In this document: in pieces, positions 4,896 through 5,270 of the stretch | How the letters are laid out: every line of letters starts with the position of its first letter | How positions within the stretch are numbered: the stretch's first letter is position 1 | Assembly: GCA_023249795.1 (NCBI GenBank) | Contig: JAHFBU010000060.1 | Coordinates: 1-5,270, forward strand | DNA from: Syntrophaceae bacterium | GTDB taxonomy: Bacteria; Desulfobacterota; Syntrophia; Syntrophales; UBA5619 | DNA length: 5,270 nucleotides | Direction: 5' to 3' | Notes under the pieces: model-generated | Seen by the model: the letters and a program-made list of their open reading frames with translations, nothing else | Databases searched by the model: none | What the model was told of the DNA's origin: nothing | Program-made: the position numbers and the translations under genes

Positions 4896-5270
4896 TCACT
4901 CCCTCATTCCTTTGGCCAGCATTTCCTTCACAGCCGTGAAAACCTCTTCCACGGAGATATCCGTCATGCAGCGGGGCGCTTCACAATGTTTACGGAAGCA
5001 GGGGCTGCAAGAAAGCCCTCGCCGGATGATTCGGTGGCCGGGCCCGTAGGGTCCGGTCCGGGCGGGGTCGGTCGGCCCGAAGAGGGCGACGACCGGCGTT
5101 CCCACTGCCGCGGCGAGGTGCATGGGGCCCGAGTCGGTCGTAACAAGCATGGCCGCCGCCCGATAGATGCAGGCGAGTTCCCGGAGCGTTGTTTGGCCGC
5201 CGAGATTGACGGCCCGGGTTCGCATCTTCCGACAAATCCGTTCGAGTGGCGCGGATTCCCCGCCCGTAAA
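4896..5270 (-). CDS. Glycosyltransferase family 9 (LPS heptosyltransferase-like), C-terminal part, cut by window edge
   Basis: The frame runs from the window edge (in phase at 5270) to TGA at 4896-4898, giving 124 C-terminal residues. They show the nucleotide-sugar-binding half of ADP-heptose:LPS heptosyltransferases (GT9, GT-B fold): TLRELACIYRAAAMLVTTDSGPMHLAAAVGTP, whose DSGPMHLA is the donor-site signature, then VALFGPTDPARTGPYG and the CSPCFRKHC segment. Four cysteines, spaced CxxC-x4-C-x4-C (88, 91, 96, 101 of the visible part), are seen in many members of this group. These enzymes act at the cytoplasmic face of the inner membrane and add heptose or related sugars to the lipopolysaccharide core. 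WaaF and WaaC types cannot be told apart without the N-terminal half. It is followed at three bases by the Trm112-like gene. Confidence 0.9.
   Translation of the reverse strand, partial: FTGGESAPLERICRKMRTRAVNLGGQTTLRELACIYRAAAMLVTTDSGPMHLAAAVGTPVVALFGPTDPARTGPYGPGHRIIRRGLSCSPCFRKHCEAPRCMTDISVEEVFTAVKEMLAKGMRE

Noticed and set aside
1..5270. CRISPR array or toxin-antitoxin/defence cassette
   Set aside because: No regularly spaced repeats and no small paired ORFs with suitable motifs are present; cargo of the element lies outside the window.

Overview
The window joins two kinds of DNA. Positions 1 to about 800 are AT-richer and look like the end of an integrated mobile element. Positions from about 800 onward are GC-richer chromosomal DNA. 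The right-hand genes are a glycosyltransferase 9/heptosyltransferase, a Trm112-like zinc ribbon protein, a PhoA-type alkaline phosphatase, an exported dockerin-like plus DUF1566 protein and a DUF202 membrane protein. This set points to a Gram-negative bacterium, most plausibly a Desulfobacterota ('deltaproteobacterial') lineage. That placement is inference from gene style, since the window holds no phylogenetic marker.

Left part (1-850): the N-terminal 221 residues of a tyrosine recombinase (integrase) read leftward and off the window edge. Its start lies about 110 bases from a tRNA-Gln(CUG)-like sequence. From the anticodon arm to the CCA end this tRNA sequence is canonical, and it is followed by a strong intrinsic terminator. 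Its 5' half has a proper acceptor strand but no recognisable D arm. The simplest reading is that an element integrated into a tRNA-Gln gene. The element lies to the left, the chromosome to the right, and this is the junction carrying the original 3' half of the tRNA. A good promoter with an overlapping inverted repeat precedes the integrase.

Middle part (851-1664): a terminator that may work in both directions, a leftward DUF202 membrane protein gene flanked by two copies of a GACATTGTC palindrome, and a 316-base stretch without a convincing gene.

Right part (1665-5270): four leftward genes. In order of transcription they are a GT9 heptosyltransferase (5' end cut by the window), a Trm112-like zinc ribbon protein three bases after it, then after a 137-base gap a secreted alkaline phosphatase, and 34 bases later a secreted protein with a dockerin-like EF-hand pair and two DUF1566 modules. 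The first two look like one envelope/LPS unit. The last two look like a co-transcribed pair of exported proteins. I see no wholly new system. The items most worth checking are the tRNA junction, the integrase operator and the phosphatase/DUF1566 pair.
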